Source of the DNA: Seminavis robusta
Lineage: Eukaryota > Bacillariophyta > Bacillariophyceae > Naviculales > Naviculaceae
Length of the DNA stretch: 28,382 nucleotides
NCBI GenBank assembly: GCA_903772945.1
Contig: CAICTM010001482.1
Location: 1-28,382, forward strand
Direction: 5' to 3'
In this document: piece by piece, positions 27,442-28,382 of the stretch
How the letters are laid out: the number at the start of each line of letters is the position of its first letter
Position numbering within the stretch: position 1 is the first letter of the stretch
Translations under genes and position numbers: made by a program
Notes under the pieces: model-generated
The model's database searches: none
What the model saw: the letters and a program-made list of their open reading frames with translations, nothing else
What the model was told of the DNA's origin: nothing

Positions 27442-28382
27442 ATGATGTCCGCGGCCTCTGAGACAAGCTTGACACAGCAGAAACTCTCCACCCTGGCCAC
27501 CAGTACCATTATGTTGTTGGATCATGAAGGTATCTGGATCAACAATATCCTTCCCTTTCTGGGCATGGGTCAGTATGCCTTTGCTGGCTGTGTCAACAAG
27601 AAACTCAATCAGCTTTACAAGGGATTCTGTGCAACTGTCAACAACCCGCCAAAAGTTAAAAAATACAAGAAAAACACATCTCAGTGGGTTGTCCCAGCAA
27701 CAAGCACAGACACTTTTTCAAATGCTGTGTTTTACAGTTTGCCTTGTGCCAAGTACTGGCTTAAAGATGATGCTGGCTACAACTGCATTGATCAAGAGAG
27801 TGTTTGTTCTTTAATTGCCAGAACTGGAAGTGTCCCTGTGCTGAAATGGGCCCGCAGATTGGGGTACCAATGGAATGAAAAAACATGCTCTGCTGCCACA
27901 GAACATGGTCAATTTCAATTGCTAAAATGGGCTCGTGACAATGGCTGCCCATGGAATTCAGGGACATGTGCTGGTGCTGCTAAATGTGGCAATATGGAAA
28001 TTCTCAAATGGGTCAGAGCCAATGGATGCTTGTGGGATGCTGAGGCATGTTCGAAAGCTGCGGCAAGTGGTCATCTCAGTATTCTTATGTGGTTGCATGA
28101 GAACGGTTGTCCCTGGGATGAAAAGACATGCCACAAGGCTGCCAAGTATGGCCATTTCAAATTACTGGAATGGGCCAGGAACAATGGGACTCAAGGACAT
28201 GCTCTTCTGCTGCCAGATTCGGCCACATTGCAATTCTCAAGTGGGCTCATGAGAACGGATGTCCATGGGATGAAGAGACATGCTCTTCAGCTGCTCAGGG
28301 TGGCCAATTTGCAATTCTCCAATGGGCTCATGAGAATGGTTGCCCATGGAATTCATGGACTTGCCGAATTGCTGCCCGTGGT
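27442..28382 (+). pseudogene. F-box-like/ankyrin array gene with a 10-bp deletion, running off the window
   Basis: The frame from ATG 27442 gives MMSAASETSLTQQKL, then the shared leader WINNILPFLGMGQYAF and VNKKLNQLYK. About five ankyrin units of 27 residues follow, of the type TCxxAAxxGHxxILKWAxEN then GCPWDE. After WARNNG (28187) the frame is wrong: the next units (TCSSAARFGHIAILKWAHEN, ETCSSAAQGGQFAILQWAHE) are intact but shifted. Restoring the phase needs about 10 missing bases. The shifted frame has no stop before the window ends, so the product would change sequence and not simply end. Either a recent frameshift or an assembly error in a repeat. Such arrays bind proteins; the F-box-like leader suggests, but does not prove, a ubiquitin-ligase adaptor. 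The 3' end is not in the window. Confidence 0.7.

Noticed and set aside
23874..28382. CRISPR-like array, because of repeated units
   Set aside because: The repeats are 81-bp coding ankyrin units without unique spacers, in a eukaryotic context.

Overview
The window looks like a nuclear contig from a diatom (a pennate, by gene content). Genes carry GT-AG introns of about 80-135 bp. The families present are expanded in diatoms: a DUF6824-type regulator, a receptor guanylate cyclase with a bacterial-type binding-protein ectodomain, diatom-type LRR proteins, and 27-residue 'CPWD' ankyrin arrays behind an F-box-like leader. No organism name is given in the input, so this rests on gene content and is an inference.

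Layout. 89-1043 (minus): a frameshifted ankyrin pseudogene. 1513-3977 (plus): a thioredoxin/nucleoredoxin-like protein fused to a SPRY domain. 5215-6114 (plus): a DUF6824 protein. 6115-9074: a long stretch without a confident gene, holding two hairpins and two weak gene candidates. 9075-14561 (plus): a 19-exon receptor guanylate cyclase that I assembled exon by exon into one 1289-residue frame (signal peptide, periplasmic-binding-protein-like ectodomain, filamin/Ig-like module, one membrane span, kinase, class III cyclase). 14800-15088 (minus): an inverted, decayed copy of the middle of that gene. 15468-15992 (plus): a broken LRR gene. 16439-17182 (plus): an RBR-type E3 ligase. 18065-18998 (plus): a four-exon cyclophilin. 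19685-23188 (minus): a 1167-residue ankyrin plus triple-WW scaffold. 23874-28382: a duplication zone with three members of one F-box-like/ankyrin family (one truncated, one rotted, one with a 10-bp deletion and running off the end), a small candidate nuclear protein at 24750-25121 (minus) and a retroelement-like 3' fragment at about 26850-27095.

How it fits together. The genes are unrelated single transcription units, not an operon. The biologically richest item is the receptor guanylate cyclase: an extracellular ligand-binding domain coupled to a kinase that keeps its catalytic residues and to a cyclase that keeps its metal-binding residues. The second theme is gene-family turnover. At least five decayed copies (ankyrin, LRR, cyclase) lie among intact single-copy housekeeping genes.

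All domain calls are from reading motifs; no database search was possible.
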